Of a stretch of DNA of 64,000 bases, positions 7,549-16,288 are shown in pieces. The DNA lies in the NCBI GenBank assembly GCA_000621185.1, contig KK211224.1, positions 452,972 to 516,971 of the forward strand, given 5' to 3'. The notes beneath the pieces are model-generated. The model was not told the DNA's origin and ran no database searches. It saw only the letters and a list, made by a program, of their open reading frames with translations. This stretch comes from Franconibacter pulveris DSM 19144 (GTDB lineage: Bacteria; Pseudomonadota; Gammaproteobacteria; Enterobacterales; Enterobacteriaceae). Numbering within the stretch: the stretch's first letter is position 1; each line of letters begins with the position of its first letter. The translations under genes and the position numbers were made by a program.

Positions 7549-8916
7549 TTAATCGCAGGCGACGACTTTCATCGCCAGCCCCCCGCGGGAGGTTTCGCGA
7601 TACTTGGCGTTCATGTCCTTGCCGGTTTCATACATGGTTTCGATAACCTTATCGAGGCAGACGCGCGGTTCGCTGGTGCGGCGCAGCGCCATACGCGCGG
7701 CGTTAACCGCTTTCACCGCCGCGATGGCGTTACGCTCGATACAGGGCACCTGCACCTGGCCTGCTACCGGGTCGCAGGTCAGCCCCAGGTTATGTTCCAT
7801 GCCGATTTCAGCGGCGATGCAAACCTGCGCAGGGCTTGCGCCGAGCAGCTCAGCCAGCCCCGCCGCCGCCATCGAACAGGCGACGCCCACTTCTCCCTGA
7901 CAACCCACCTCGGCGCCGGAGATCGAGGCGTTCATTTTATAGAGCGAACCGATAGCGCTCGCCACCAGCAGGTAACGGGTGAGAGAGTTAGCGTTTACTT
8001 CGCGGATGAACTTGTCGTAGTAAGCCAGCACCGCCGGTACGATGCCGCACGCGCCGTTAGTCGGCGCGGTAACCACGCGTCCACCCGCGGCATTCTCTTC
8101 ATTAACGGCCAGCGCAAACATGTTTATCCAGTCCACCACGTTCATCGGGTCAACGGTGGTTTTATCATGGCTGACCAGCATACGGCGCAGCGCGGCGGCG
8201 CGGCGCGGCACACGCAGTTTCCCGGGCAACACCCCTTCGGTGGTGATGCCGCGCTCAATGCCGCCGCGCATTACCTCCCAGACGCTCGTCAGGTGCGCTT
8301 CCAGCTCCGCTTTGCTGTGCAGCGCCAGTTCGTTTTGCATCATCAGGCCTGAGAGTGAAAGCCCGGTCTGCTGGCAGTGACGCTGCAGATCCGCCGCGTT
8401 GCTATAAGGATAAGGCACTTCAACCGGCGCGGCGCTGGTCTGGCCGAAGTTCGCTTCATCGACAATAAAGCCGCCGCCGATGGAGTAGTAAGTCTGGCTA
8501 TAGAGCACGCTCTCGCCCGCCAGCGCGGTAATGCGCATGCCGTTCTCGTGCAGCGAAAGGTTGTCGGCGTGAAAATTCATGCACTGGTCTATCGGGAATT
8601 CGACTTCATGCTGACCGTTCGCCAGCATAAGGCGACCGTGAGTATTCACGTCCTGAATGAAATGGGGGATAGCGTCTATCTCTACCGTGTCCGGCAGGTT
8701 GCCCGCCAGCCCCATAATAATGGCGATGTCGGTATGGTGGCCTTTGCCGGTCAGCGAAAGCGAGCCATAAACATCCACCACCACGCGGGTGACGTTGTGC
8801 AGTACTCCCTTCGCGATAAGGTCGTCCGTAAACTGTTTGCCCGCTTTCATCGGCCCTACGGTGTGAGAGCTGGAAGGGCCAATGCCAATTTTAAAGATAT
8901 CGAAAACACTGATCAT
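7549..8916 (-). CDS. sdaB: SdaB, L-serine dehydratase 2
   Basis: This 455-residue iron-sulfur serine dehydratase converts L-serine to pyruvate and ammonia with a 4Fe-4S cluster rather than PLP. The N-terminal beta domain starts ISVFDIFKIGIGPSSSHTVG and the C-terminal alpha domain carries the cysteine motifs ACGIVPA and GCQGEVGVACSM expected to bind the cluster. The length matches E. coli SdaB. It lies 65 bp downstream of the serine transporter gene sdaC, forming the sdaCB uptake-and-breakdown operon. SdaA is the closest paralogue, but the sdaC neighbour decides for SdaB. Confidence 0.96.
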   Translation of the reverse strand: MISVFDIFKIGIGPSSSHTVGPMKAGKQFTDDLIAKGVLHNVTRVVVDVYGSLSLTGKGHHTDIAIIMGLAGNLPDTVEIDAIPHFIQDVNTHGRLMLANGQHEVEFPIDQCMNFHADNLSLHENGMRITALAGESVLYSQTYYSIGGGFIVDEANFGQTSAAPVEVPYPYSNAADLQRHCQQTGLSLSGLMMQNELALHSKAELEAHLTSVWEVMRGGIERGITTEGVLPGKLRVPRRAAALRRMLVSHDKTTVDPMNVVDWINMFALAVNEENAAGGRVVTAPTNGACGIVPAVLAYYDKFIREVNANSLTRYLLVASAIGSLYKMNASISGAEVGCQGEVGVACSMAAAGLAELLGASPAQVCIAAEIGMEHNLGLTCDPVAGQVQVPCIERNAIAAVKAVNAARMALRRTSEPRVCLDKVIETMYETGKDMNAKYRETSRGGLAMKVVACD

Positions 8917-8948
8917 GATGCGTCCGTGGCTTGCGCAGAGAAGCGAGG

Positions 8949-8972
8949 TGCGCCGCCGCAGGGGGCGGCGCA
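8949..8972 (-). repeat. Hairpin between sdaC and sdaB
   Basis: A perfect 9-bp inverted repeat, TGCGCCGCC and GGCGGCGCA with a 6-base loop, sits in the 65-bp gap. No T tract follows on either strand, so it is more likely an mRNA processing or stability element than a terminator. Confidence 0.5.
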
Positions 8973-8981
8973 GGAGAGCAA

Positions 8982-10268
8982 TTAGCTAAACAGGGAGTAG
9001 AAAATAGCGGAGATAGCGATAAGACCCATCACAACCACAAAAACGTTGCTGATATGGCCGCTGTATTTACGCATCGCCGGCACTTTCTGAATGGCGTACA
9101 TCGGCATCAGGAACAGGATCATCGCGATAACCGGGCCGCCCATTGTTTCAATCATGCCGAGGATGCTCGGGTTCAGGGTGGCGACAATCCAGGTGGTCAC
9201 CAGCATGAACAGCGCGGTCATGCGGTTCAGCTTGCTGATTTCGATGGTTTTTCCGCGACCGCGCAGCGATTTAATCACCATGCCGTTAAAGCCTTCGCGC
9301 GCCCCCAGATAGTGACCGAGGAAGGATTTGGTGATAGCGATAATTGCGATGATAGGCGCCATCCAGGCGATAACCGGCGCGTTAAAGTGGTTCGCCAGAT
9401 AAGAAAGAATGGAGATGTTCTGCGCTTTCGCTTCCGCCAGGTTTTCCGGCGTCAGGCTCAGCACGCAGCTGAAGACGAAGAACATTACGGTCAGCACCAT
9501 CATGATGTGCGCGCGAGCCAGGATGCTGGAGCACTTCTTCTCGGCCCCTTCGGCATACTCTTCACGTTTCGCCACGGCGAACGAGGAGATGATTGGCGAG
9601 TGGTTAAAGGAGAAGACCATAACCGGGATCGCCAGCCACAGCGTCATCCACAAACCGTTGCCAGTCGTTGCGCTGCTCAGGGAGAGGGTTTCCAGCGCAG
9701 CACCGTTCCACTGCGGGATCAGATACAGCGCCAGCAGCATCAGCGCGGCGACGAATGGGAAAACCAGCACGCTCATCGCCTTAACAATCATCTGCTCGCC
9801 GAAACGCACGATGGTCATCATACCGACAATCAGGATAAGCGAAAGGATGGCGCGCGGCGGAGCCGTCATCTGCAACTGGTGCGTCATGAAGCTCTCAACG
9901 GTGTTAGTGATAGCCACGCTGTAAACCAGCAGAATCGGGTAGATAGCGAAGAAGTAGAGCAGGGTGATGAGCTTGCCTGCGCCCACGCCGAAATGTTCTT
10001 CCACCACTTCCGTAATATCTTCGCCCGGGTTTTTACCGGAGAGCACGAAGCGAGTCAGACCGCGGTGCGCGAAGAAAGTCATGGGAAAAGCGATGATTGC
10101 CATAATGATAAGTGGGATCAGGCCGCCTACGCCTGCGTTGATGGGCAGGAAAAGTACGCCTGCGCCAATAGCGGTGCCGTAAAGACCCAGCATCCACATG
10201 GTGTCGGTTTTGCGCCAGGCGCTTCGTGCTTCAACCGAAGCAACGGTGCTGGTTTGAGTGGTTTCCAT
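8982..10268 (-). CDS. sdaC: SdaC, L-serine/H+ symporter
   Basis: This 428-residue inner-membrane transporter of the HAAAP family imports L-serine with protons. About eleven hydrophobic helices are visible, starting at [20 protein letters not shown], a family signature. Length is within one residue of E. coli SdaC. The ATG at 10268 has an AGGAG ribosome site. It leads the sdaCB operon, and a CRP-like site lies about 170 bp upstream. TdcC is a related threonine/serine carrier, but the sdaB neighbour supports SdaC. Confidence 0.95.
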   Translation of the reverse strand: METTQTSTVASVEARSAWRKTDTMWMLGLYGTAIGAGVLFLPINAGVGGLIPLIIMAIIAFPMTFFAHRGLTRFVLSGKNPGEDITEVVEEHFGVGAGKLITLLYFFAIYPILLVYSVAITNTVESFMTHQLQMTAPPRAILSLILIVGMMTIVRFGEQMIVKAMSVLVFPFVAALMLLALYLIPQWNGAALETLSLSSATTGNGLWMTLWLAIPVMVFSFNHSPIISSFAVAKREEYAEGAEKKCSSILARAHIMMVLTVMFFVFSCVLSLTPENLAEAKAQNISILSYLANHFNAPVIAWMAPIIAIIAITKSFLGHYLGAREGFNGMVIKSLRGRGKTIEISKLNRMTALFMLVTTWIVATLNPSILGMIETMGGPVIAMILFLMPMYAIQKVPAMRKYSGHISNVFVVVMGLIAISAIFYSLFS

Positions 10269-10698
10269 CTGTATCTCCTGAAGAACGCATAAAAAGCCGG
10301 TTATTAGTCATATCCAACGAAAAATAGCCTGACTGTAAAATGAAACGCTGTTGATGACGGGTTTTTTATAATTTTTCCCCGTAACTATTGGCGGGCGGAA
10401 AGATACATTCATGTTACGAATGCATCAGTGATCCCGATCGCAATTGCAATAATCCACCTTTATTAAGGGTATTTTTTAGGGCATCTGTCTACTTTCACGG
10501 CATCAATTGGCATTAACGCACGCAAAGCCTGCCATTTGTGGATGTTGAGGTAAATATAAGGAAATCGAATAGATCATTTTTTGCTGAAAATATGGCGAGT
10601 CACAGCGTTTCACCTTGCTGATAGATAAATTCGAATGATTATTGCTGGTGAAAAATGCGTCGCAATCGTTTTCGCCTTGAGGCGGAAAGGAAATAAAA
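10269..10698. other. Spacer between sdaC and ppnN
   Basis: This AT-rich spacer of about 430 bp holds the sdaC promoter region, with a CRP-like site at 10427-10442 and a possible TATCTT -10 box at 10405-10400 on the minus strand, 41 bp away. The distal half (10443-10690) carries no gene I can support. It has an imperfect hairpin TTTTCGCC-TTGA-GGCGGAAA at about 10669-10687. Confidence 0.6.
10427..10442 (-). promoter_or_regulatory. Candidate CRP site upstream of sdaC
   Basis: AGTGA-N6-TCGCA matches the CRP consensus TGTGA-N6-TCACA at 8 of 10 positions. A TATCTT box on the minus strand at 10405-10400 would place the site near -41, the usual class II position. sdaC is known to be CRP-activated in E. 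coli. Confidence 0.5.
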
Positions 10699-10720
10699 AA
10701 GGCGACCATTCGGCCGCCTT
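10695..10720 (-). terminator. Terminator after ppnN
   Basis: AAGGCG and CGCCTT pair around a 10-base loop, and on the minus strand six Ts follow (complement of AAAAAA at 10695-10700). It lies 15 bp downstream of the ppnN stop. Confidence 0.75.
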
Positions 10721-10735
10721 ATGAAAGGGGGTTAA

Positions 10736-12100
10736 TCAGGTGCAAATCTCATAACATGGGATATAGGCCGAGCCTGGCAGCTTCATACGATGCTGGGCGA
10801 CAAAGCCCTGCAGCAGATCGTCCATTCGCTTCATCATGCGCGGGTCGCCGTGAATTTTATACGGCCCGAATTGCTCAATGGCGCGGATGCCCACCTCTTT
10901 CACGTTGCCTGCGACAATGCCTGAGAACGCCCGGCGCAGGTCAGCGGCCAGCAGCTCCGTCGGCTGGTCCGGGTAAAGCTTCAGGTTGGCCATGTTGGCG
11001 TGCGACGGTTCGAAAGGCACCTGTAAGTCTGGCGCAATGCGAATCGACCAGTTAAAGCTGTAAGCGTCGCCGGTCTCACGACGGTTTTCTTTCACCATCG
11101 GCATCGCTTTTTTCATCTGGCGCGCCACTTCGGCGGCATCGTCGATGATTATCCGATAATGCTCGCGCGCCTGATGTCCCAGCGTATTGACGATAAACTC
11201 ATCCAGCACGCGGAAGTAATCGGCGCTCTCTCTCGGACCGGTGAGAATAAGCGGCAACACCTGCTCGCGGTTGTGCGGGTTCATCAGGATGCCGAGCAGA
11301 TAAAGCAACTCTTCCGCCGTGCCGACGCCGCCCGGGAAAATCACAATGCCGTGGGCGATACGCACAAAGGCTTCAAGGCGTTTTTCGATATCCGGCATGA
11401 TGATAAGTTCGTTGACCAGCGGGTTAGGCGGCTCGGCGGCAATAATAGAAGGCTCGGTCATGCCGATAAAGCGCCCGTCCTTATAGCGCTGCTGGGCATG
11501 GCCTACCGCCGCGCCTTTCATTGGCGCTTCCATCGCGCCCGGGCCGCAACCGGTGCAGATATTCAGCTCCCGCAACCCAAGCTGCGTGCCGACACGGCGA
11601 GCATACAGGTATTCGGTTTCATTAATGGAGTGACCGCCCCAGCAGACCACCATATTCGGCGCTTCGCCAACGTGCAGCGCCCGGGCGTTGCGCAGAATGG
11701 AAAAGACCAGGTTGGTGATGTGGATAGAATCATCCAGATCCAGATGCTGGAAGCGCCCGGCGTTAGAGATTTGACCATTAACGAACAGGATATCGCGCAG
11801 CACGGCAAACAGGTTGGCCTGAATGGACCGGATGATGCGCCCGTCCACAAAAGCTTCTTCCGGCGGGTTGATCAGCTCAAGCTTGACCCCGCGTTCGCGA
11901 CGCAGCACGTTGATATCAAAATTCTCAAAACGTGACAGCAATTCCTTGCTGTTGTCGGTCTGACTCCCCGAATTAAGCACCGCAAGCGAACAATTGCGAA
12001 AAAGTTGATAAAGATCGCTGCTGGCGGTGCGTTTGAGCATGTCCACTTCCAGCTGCGACAATAAATCCATTGAGCCAAGAGGGCTAATATGTGTAATCAA
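10736..12100 (-). CDS. ppnN: PpnN, nucleotide 5'-monophosphate nucleosidase
   Basis: This 454-residue LOG/lysine-decarboxylase-like enzyme cleaves purine and pyrimidine nucleoside monophosphates to base and ribose 5-phosphate. The E. coli enzyme is bound and activated by (p)ppGpp, which links it to RelA encoded later in the window. The family signature [16 protein letters not shown] lies near residue 255, with flanking N- and C-terminal regulatory domains. The start codon is TTG at 12100, preceded by AAGGAG, giving the standard [12 protein letters not shown]-terminus. It is monocistronic, with its own terminator. Confidence 0.95.
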   Translation of the reverse strand: MITHISPLGSMDLLSQLEVDMLKRTASSDLYQLFRNCSLAVLNSGSQTDNSKELLSRFENFDINVLRRERGVKLELINPPEEAFVDGRIIRSIQANLFAVLRDILFVNGQISNAGRFQHLDLDDSIHITNLVFSILRNARALHVGEAPNMVVCWGGHSINETEYLYARRVGTQLGLRELNICTGCGPGAMEAPMKGAAVGHAQQRYKDGRFIGMTEPSIIAAEPPNPLVNELIIMPDIEKRLEAFVRIAHGIVIFPGGVGTAEELLYLLGILMNPHNREQVLPLILTGPRESADYFRVLDEFIVNTLGHQAREHYRIIIDDAAEVARQMKKAMPMVKENRRETGDAYSFNWSIRIAPDLQVPFEPSHANMANLKLYPDQPTELLAADLRRAFSGIVAGNVKEVGIRAIEQFGPYKIHGDPRMMKRMDDLLQGFVAQHRMKLPGSAYIPCYEICT

Positions 12101-12171
12101 GTGAGCTCCTTACGGGGCGAGAATCGCCGCTCCCTCTGATTACAATAGCCCCGGCCTGTTCGGTTTAACAA

Positions 12172-12198
12172 CCCGCCGGGAGAAAATGTCCCGGCGGG
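12172..12198 (-). terminator. Hairpin after queF
   Basis: CCCGCCGGGA and TCCCGGCGGG form a perfect 10-bp stem with a 7-base loop, 10 bp past the queF stop. The minus-strand continuation TTGTTAAA is a short, imperfect U tract, so termination is likely but not certain. Confidence 0.65.
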
Positions 12199-12207
12199 CG
12201 GCTTCGT

Positions 12208-13050
12208 TTACTGGCGCACCAGACGGCCCGTGGCGGGGTGAAAAACGGTATTGGCGCGCCAGGGGTTGATATCCAGGCCGCCGCGGCGGGTGTAGCGGGC
12301 GTAGACGCTCAGTTTCTCAGGCCCGCAGAAGCGCTGAATGTCATTAAAAATGCGCTCCACGCACTGCTCGTGAAATTCGTTATGGTGACGGAAAGAGACC
12401 AGATAGCGCAGCAGCTTTTCGCGGTCGAGTTGCGGGCCGCGGTAGCTAATCTGCACGGAGCCCCAGTCCGGCTGATTGGTGATAAGGCAGTTGGATTTAA
12501 GCAGGTGGCTGACCAGCGTCTCTTCCACAATCTTTTCGCCCGCCGCCCCCTTCAGGTAGTTGGCGTCGAACTCATAGTTATCAATCGAAATATCCTGCTC
12601 GTCGATACACTCGCCGTGGAAGTGCGCAACGGGTTCGCCTTCAAGTTCGCTCAGGCGATAAAGCCGTACTTCAACGTCGCCTTCCGCGCAGGCGGTTAAA
12701 TCGCGCTGTAGCGTTTCCCGCACGTTTTCCCAGGATGAGAAACGCGTCTGATTGAAGCTATTAAGATAAAGCTTGAAGCTTTTTGACTCGACCAGGTTCC
12801 GGCTGCGGGCATCCAGGGAGACTTCGCCCACGGCGACCTGCGGCAGGCCGTTTTGGTTAAGCCAGGAGAGTTCATAGAGCGTCCAGATATCTGCGCCGTG
12901 GAACGGCAGGCTTTCGGCGCTCAGGCCGAGCGGGTCGCGGTTCAGGCTGCGCGGAACCGGTTGCAGCAGGGCGGCGTCATATTCGTCGCGGTAATCCGTG
13001 GTTTTACCCAGCGTCAGGCCGCTCAGCGCCTGGTGGTTTTCGTAAGACAT
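12208..13050 (-). CDS. queF: QueF, NADPH-dependent 7-cyano-7-deazaguanine reductase
   Basis: This 280-residue bimodular (long-form) tunnelling-fold enzyme reduces preQ0 to preQ1 in queuosine biosynthesis, the step after QueE, QueD and QueC. Cys188 in [13 protein letters not shown] is the expected thioimide nucleophile, with a nearby aspartate (DWGS). The NADPH-binding QueF motif [17 protein letters not shown] is present in the N-terminal half. Length is two residues shorter than E. coli QueF. It diverges from syd over a 70-bp gap. Confidence 0.95.
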   Translation of the reverse strand: MSYENHQALSGLTLGKTTDYRDEYDAALLQPVPRSLNRDPLGLSAESLPFHGADIWTLYELSWLNQNGLPQVAVGEVSLDARSRNLVESKSFKLYLNSFNQTRFSSWENVRETLQRDLTACAEGDVEVRLYRLSELEGEPVAHFHGECIDEQDISIDNYEFDANYLKGAAGEKIVEETLVSHLLKSNCLITNQPDWGSVQISYRGPQLDREKLLRYLVSFRHHNEFHEQCVERIFNDIQRFCGPEKLSVYARYTRRGGLDINPWRANTVFHPATGRLVRQ

Positions 13051-13120
13051 GCGTCACCATCAATAATACGGGTACAATATGACGTTAAGTGTACCGTACC
13101 TGGTAGAGAGAGAGAATCTG

Positions 13121-13666
13121 GTGGATAACGAAGTACAACTGGCGCTCGCCGCTTTTACCGACCTTTATTGTGAAGCCTGGCGGCAAAAAGCGGGCACCGG
13201 CCCGCAAAGTGAAGCGCTTTATGGCGTACCGTCGCCCTGTGTTGTCGCCACGCGGGGCGAAACCGTAGAGTGGCAGCCGCAGCGTTTTTCCTCGTCGGCC
13301 ACGCTGGAAGCGGTAGAGCGGGCGCTGGAGATTCAGATTCAACCAGCGGCGCATGCGTTTTATGCCTCGCAGCTTGCAGGCGACATGCCGGCGCGGTTCA
13401 ACGATATGACGTTAACCCTGCTGCAGGCCTGGAGCGAAGATGATTTTCAGCGCGTTCAGGAAAATTTAATCGGCCATCTGGTTATGCAAAAGCGCCTGAA
13501 GCTGTCGCCGACGGTTTTTCTCGCCACGCTGGAAGATGAAATGGAAGTGGTTTCGCTCTGTAATCTCACCGGCGAAGTGGTGCGTGAAAGAGTGGGCACG
13601 AAGCAGCGAAGCGTGCTGTCGCCGGGTCTCGCCGCATTTTTGCAAGCGTTGAGGCCTGATGTGTAA
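13121..13666 (+). CDS. syd: Syd, SecY-interacting protein
   Basis: Syd is a small cytosolic protein that binds SecY and can disrupt abnormal SecYEG complexes. I chose the GTG at 13121, preceded by a purine-rich AGAGAGAGA ribosome site, because it gives 181 residues, the E. coli length. The upstream ATG at 13079 would add 14 residues overlapping the promoter region (TACAAT at 13073-13078). Typical segments are LYGVPSPCVVATRG and TLLQAWSEDDFQRVQENLIGH (shown in parts), which match the Syd family concave acidic surface. Confidence 0.92.
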   Translation: MDNEVQLALAAFTDLYCEAWRQKAGTGPQSEALYGVPSPCVVATRGETVEWQPQRFSSSATLEAVERALEIQIQPAAHAFYASQLAGDMPARFNDMTLTLLQAWSEDDFQRVQENLIGHLVMQKRLKLSPTVFLATLEDEMEVVSLCNLTGEVVRERVGTKQRSVLSPGLAAFLQALRPDV

Positions 13667-13685
13667 GACAATTTTGCTCCTCAAT

Positions 13686-13705
13686 TTGTAAGAGATGTCT
13701 CACAA
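13686..13705 (+). promoter_or_regulatory. UvrY-type palindrome upstream of csrB
   Basis: TTGTAAGAGATGTCTCACAA is a 20-bp near-perfect inverted repeat about 190 bp upstream of csrB. It closely resembles the TGTAAG/CTTACA palindrome reported for the response regulator UvrY on csrB. Further TGTAAGA half-sites occur at about 13662, 13710 and 13842. The cognate sensor gene barA is in this window. Confidence 0.7.
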
Positions 13706-13875
13706 GTCTGTAAGACATCAGCGTTATATTTCGGGATTTCCTTAAAAGCCAGTATTTACATTTCCTTAATTATTAACGGCTTATAAAGCGATCTCATACT
13801 TACGAATGAAACTAAAGTGAAATCATAATCAAACAGTGCCTTGTAAGACTTCAGTGAATAGGCGATTCTATCTGC

Positions 13876-14243
13876 GTCGACAAGGAGTCGCACAGTGAAG
13901 TGGCTGTCAGGATGATGGGGCTTCACAACAGGACACGCCGGAGTGCGTTGCAAGGAAGGCTTCAGGAACGAAGCGAAAGGAGAGCGCAGGAGCGCTAAGG
14001 GACACCTCCAGGAAGGAGAATGAGAGCCGATCAGGATGAACGGTGGGTCAGGATGACTAAGGACGATGCGTCAGGGGGGCGCAAAGTAAACGTCAGGATG
14101 ATGTGCTGCAGGATGCATTAAAAAGGATGACAGGTCGAAAGGCCGCTGGAAAAGTTGTCACGGACGAGCAGGGAGCATTAAGAAGTAGCCGGACTGCTGC
14201 GAAACGAACCGGGAGCACTGTTTTTACAGTGCTCCCTTTTTTT
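13876..14243 (+). ncRNA. csrB: CsrB small RNA, CsrA sponge
   Basis: This 368-nt RNA matches E. coli CsrB (369 nt) at both ends: it starts GTCGACAAGGAGTC and ends in a perfect 10-bp terminator, GGGAGCACTG/CAGTGCTCCC (14211-14236), followed by seven Ts. About 22 GGA triplets are present, many as CAGGATG or AAGGA in hairpin loops, which are CsrA binding sites. CsrB titrates CsrA and so derepresses glycogen, biofilm and other CsrA targets. It lies between syd and yqcC as in K-12. No protein-coding frame here is credible. Confidence 0.97.
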
Positions 14244-14311
14244 ATGCTTTTTTCCTCCGCCCCGCACAATGCTATGCTTCGCCCCCACGCTTTTACCCAG
14301 TCGAGGTCTTC

Positions 14312-14641
14312 ATGAAACGCGAAGAACAACTCCGTGAGCAGCTATTGCGCGTTGAAGCAGCGCTCCGCCAGCATCAGCTCTGGCAAAGCACGCCACCGGA
14401 TGCTGCTGCATTCAGCAGCACGCAGCCTTTTTGTATGGATACGCTGGAGCCTTACGAATGGCTGCAGTGGGTTTTGATCCCGCGTATGCACGCTTTGCTG
14501 GATGCGGGCGGCGAACTGCCGGGCGCCTTTGCGGTGGCGCCTTATTATGAGATAGCTCTGGAGGCGCAGCACCCGGGCCGTGAGGCCGTGCTGGCTGAGT
14601 TACTGGAGCTTGATGCGCTTTTCACGGGTGACGATGCGTGA
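14312..14641 (+). CDS. yqcC: YqcC family protein
   Basis: This 109-residue cytosolic protein equals the E. coli YqcC length. It has the conserved core FSSTQPFCMDTLEPYEWLQW and LPGAFAVAPYYE. Function is unknown; the family is all-helical. The last four bases overlap the GTG start of truC (GTGA), so the two are translationally coupled in a yqcC-truC-yqcA unit. Confidence 0.92.
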   Translation: MKREEQLREQLLRVEAALRQHQLWQSTPPDAAAFSSTQPFCMDTLEPYEWLQWVLIPRMHALLDAGGELPGAFAVAPYYEIALEAQHPGREAVLAELLELDALFTGDDA

Positions 14642-15429
14642 GCCTTGAGATTATCTACCAGGACGAGTGGCTGGTGGCGGTGAATAAGCCCTCCGGCTGG
14701 CTGGTGCATCGCAGTTGGCTGGATCGCGATGAGAAAGTCGTGGTGATGCAGACGGTGCGCGACCAGATAGGCCAGCACGTTTTTACCGCCCATCGCCTCG
14801 ACAGACCCACTTCCGGCGTACTGCTGATGGGGCTTTCCAGCGAGACGGGGCGCCTGCTGGCGCAGCAGTTTGAGCAGCACCAAATCCAGAAACGTTATCA
14901 CGCCATTGTGCGGGGCTGGTTGCAGGCTGAAGGCGAACTGGACTACGCGCTTACCGAAGAGCTGGATAAAATCGGCGACAAATATTCCCGCGCCGATAAA
15001 GCGCCGCAACCCGCCGTCACCCACTACCGTGGACTTGCCGTTACCGAAATGCCGGTCGCGGTGGGGCGTTATGCTACGGCGCGCTACAGTCTTGTGGAAA
15101 TGTTGCCGAAGACCGGGCGCAAGCACCAGTTACGTCGTCATATGGCGCATCTTCGCCACCCGATTATTGGCGATTCAAAGCACGGAGACTTGCGCCAGAA
15201 TCGCGCGGCGGCGGCGCAGTTTGGCTGCGACAGGCTGATGCTGCACGCAAGCGAACTGTCGCTCGCGCATCCGGTTACCGGCGAGCCGTTAACGCTGCGG
15301 GCGCGCTTTGACGCCACCTGGATGCAAGCGCTGTCACATTTCGGCTGGCGGGGAATTCTCCCGATGAATGAAGACCTTGAGTTTAACGCGCCTGACGTCC
15401 AGGATGAGCTAAACGAGCCTGACACTTAA
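14638..15429 (+). CDS. truC: TruC, tRNA pseudouridine(65) synthase
   Basis: This 263-residue RluA/RsuA-superfamily enzyme isomerises U65 of tRNA-Ile1 and tRNA-Asp to pseudouridine. The catalytic aspartate is Asp55 in [16 protein letters not shown]. Translation begins at GTG 14638, overlapping the yqcC stop; no ATG near the start gives the expected N-terminus [18 protein letters not shown]. Length is close to E. coli TruC (260). It is followed after 11 bp by yqcA. Confidence 0.95.
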   Translation: MSLEIIYQDEWLVAVNKPSGWLVHRSWLDRDEKVVVMQTVRDQIGQHVFTAHRLDRPTSGVLLMGLSSETGRLLAQQFEQHQIQKRYHAIVRGWLQAEGELDYALTEELDKIGDKYSRADKAPQPAVTHYRGLAVTEMPVAVGRYATARYSLVEMLPKTGRKHQLRRHMAHLRHPIIGDSKHGDLRQNRAAAAQFGCDRLMLHASELSLAHPVTGEPLTLRARFDATWMQALSHFGWRGILPMNEDLEFNAPDVQDELNEPDT

Positions 15430-15440
15430 GAGGTATAACG

Positions 15441-15890
15441 ATGGCGAAAGTAGGGATTTTTGTCGGCACCATGTATGGAAACTCGCTGCTGGTGGCGGAA
15501 GAGGCGGAGGCTATCCTTAAAGGCCACGGCCATGACGCCGCCGTCTACGAAGACCCGGAACTGGCGGACTGGGAGAACTATCGCAACGCGTATGTTCTTG
15601 TCGTCACCTCCACCACCGGGCAGGGCGATCTTCCGGACAGCATCGTGCCGCTGTATGAAGGGATTAAAGATAAAATCGGCTACCAGCCTGAACTACGCTA
15701 TGGGCTGATTGCGCTCGGCGACAGCACTTACGCTAACTTCTGCGGCGGCGGTAAAAAATTCGACGCGCTGTTGCAGGAGCAGGGCGCGACCCGCACAGGC
15801 GAAGTGCTGACTATCGACGCAAGCGAGTACCCGGAGCCGGAAACGCTCTCCAATCCCTGGGTTGAGAACTGGAGCGCCTTGCTCAAGTAA
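15441..15890 (+). CDS. yqcA: YqcA, short-chain flavodoxin
   Basis: This 149-residue protein is a flavodoxin with the FMN-phosphate loop [15 protein letters not shown] at the N-terminus and the later flavin-contact segments [12 protein letters not shown] and [13 protein letters not shown]. It is an electron carrier whose partners are not well defined; a link to tRNA modification by its neighbour truC is only suggested by the conserved context. An AGAGGTATAACG ribosome site precedes the ATG. A strong UUCG-loop terminator follows. Confidence 0.93.
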   Translation: MAKVGIFVGTMYGNSLLVAEEAEAILKGHGHDAAVYEDPELADWENYRNAYVLVVTSTTGQGDLPDSIVPLYEGIKDKIGYQPELRYGLIALGDSTYANFCGGGKKFDALLQEQGATRTGEVLTIDASEYPEPETLSNPWVENWSALLK

Positions 15891-15897
15891 CCCTTTG

Positions 15898-15921
15898 CTG
15901 CCCGGTTCGCCGGGCAGTTTT
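15898..15921 (+). terminator. Terminator after yqcA
   Basis: CTGCCCGG-TTCG-CCGGGCAG is an 8-bp stem with a stable UUCG tetraloop followed by TTTT, eight bases past the yqcA stop. Confidence 0.85.
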
Positions 15922-16288
15922 CCCTCTATCACCCTCTCTTATTTCGCCGCCGCTGCGGCGTCAAGCGACACACCTCACACTCCTTCAACCAGCCTTGCCT
16001 CTCTCTTCAAATAAGCCACTTTCATTTACGGTTGTGTGAAATATCTCCCATTCGCCTGGGCGAATGCCAAAAATAGACAGTTAATCGTGCCTGTAATGTT
16101 AGGGCGCTGCACGATGAGAGCCTGAAAACCCGCCGATATACTCAGACCGTCAGATAAAAAAGCAGCAGCAAAGGGGCGATTTCCCGGCGCCAGAACTGCG
16201 ACAACCCTTACCCCGTCATTCTGATTACCCTACAGGTTGTGCTGTTCAGAATGAATGTAGCCAACCGCTATGATTCAGGAGTGCAACA
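15922..16288. promoter_or_regulatory. gudP upstream region with CRP-like site and palindrome
   Basis: This 367-bp gene-free stretch precedes the glucarate operon. TGTGA-N6-TCCCA at 16035-16050 matches CRP at 9 of 10 positions. It abuts the perfect 18-bp palindrome CATTCGCC-TG-GGCGAATG at 16049-16066, a possible operator. In E. coli gudPXD is activated by CdaR; I cannot assign a CdaR site. No obvious sigma-70 -10 box stands out near 16240. Confidence 0.5.

Noticed and set aside
8931..10292. A 453-residue frame opposite sdaC
   Set aside because: Antisense shadow of a real transporter gene; the product is extremely His/Asp/Gln-rich with no recognisable domain.
10503..10709. A 68-residue minus-strand frame near the ppnN terminator
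   Set aside because: It overlaps the ppnN terminator and has no ribosome site or known family.
14103..14315. A 70-residue frame in the csrB region
   Set aside because: Covers the structured 3' half and terminator of CsrB; the GGA repeats explain the sequence.
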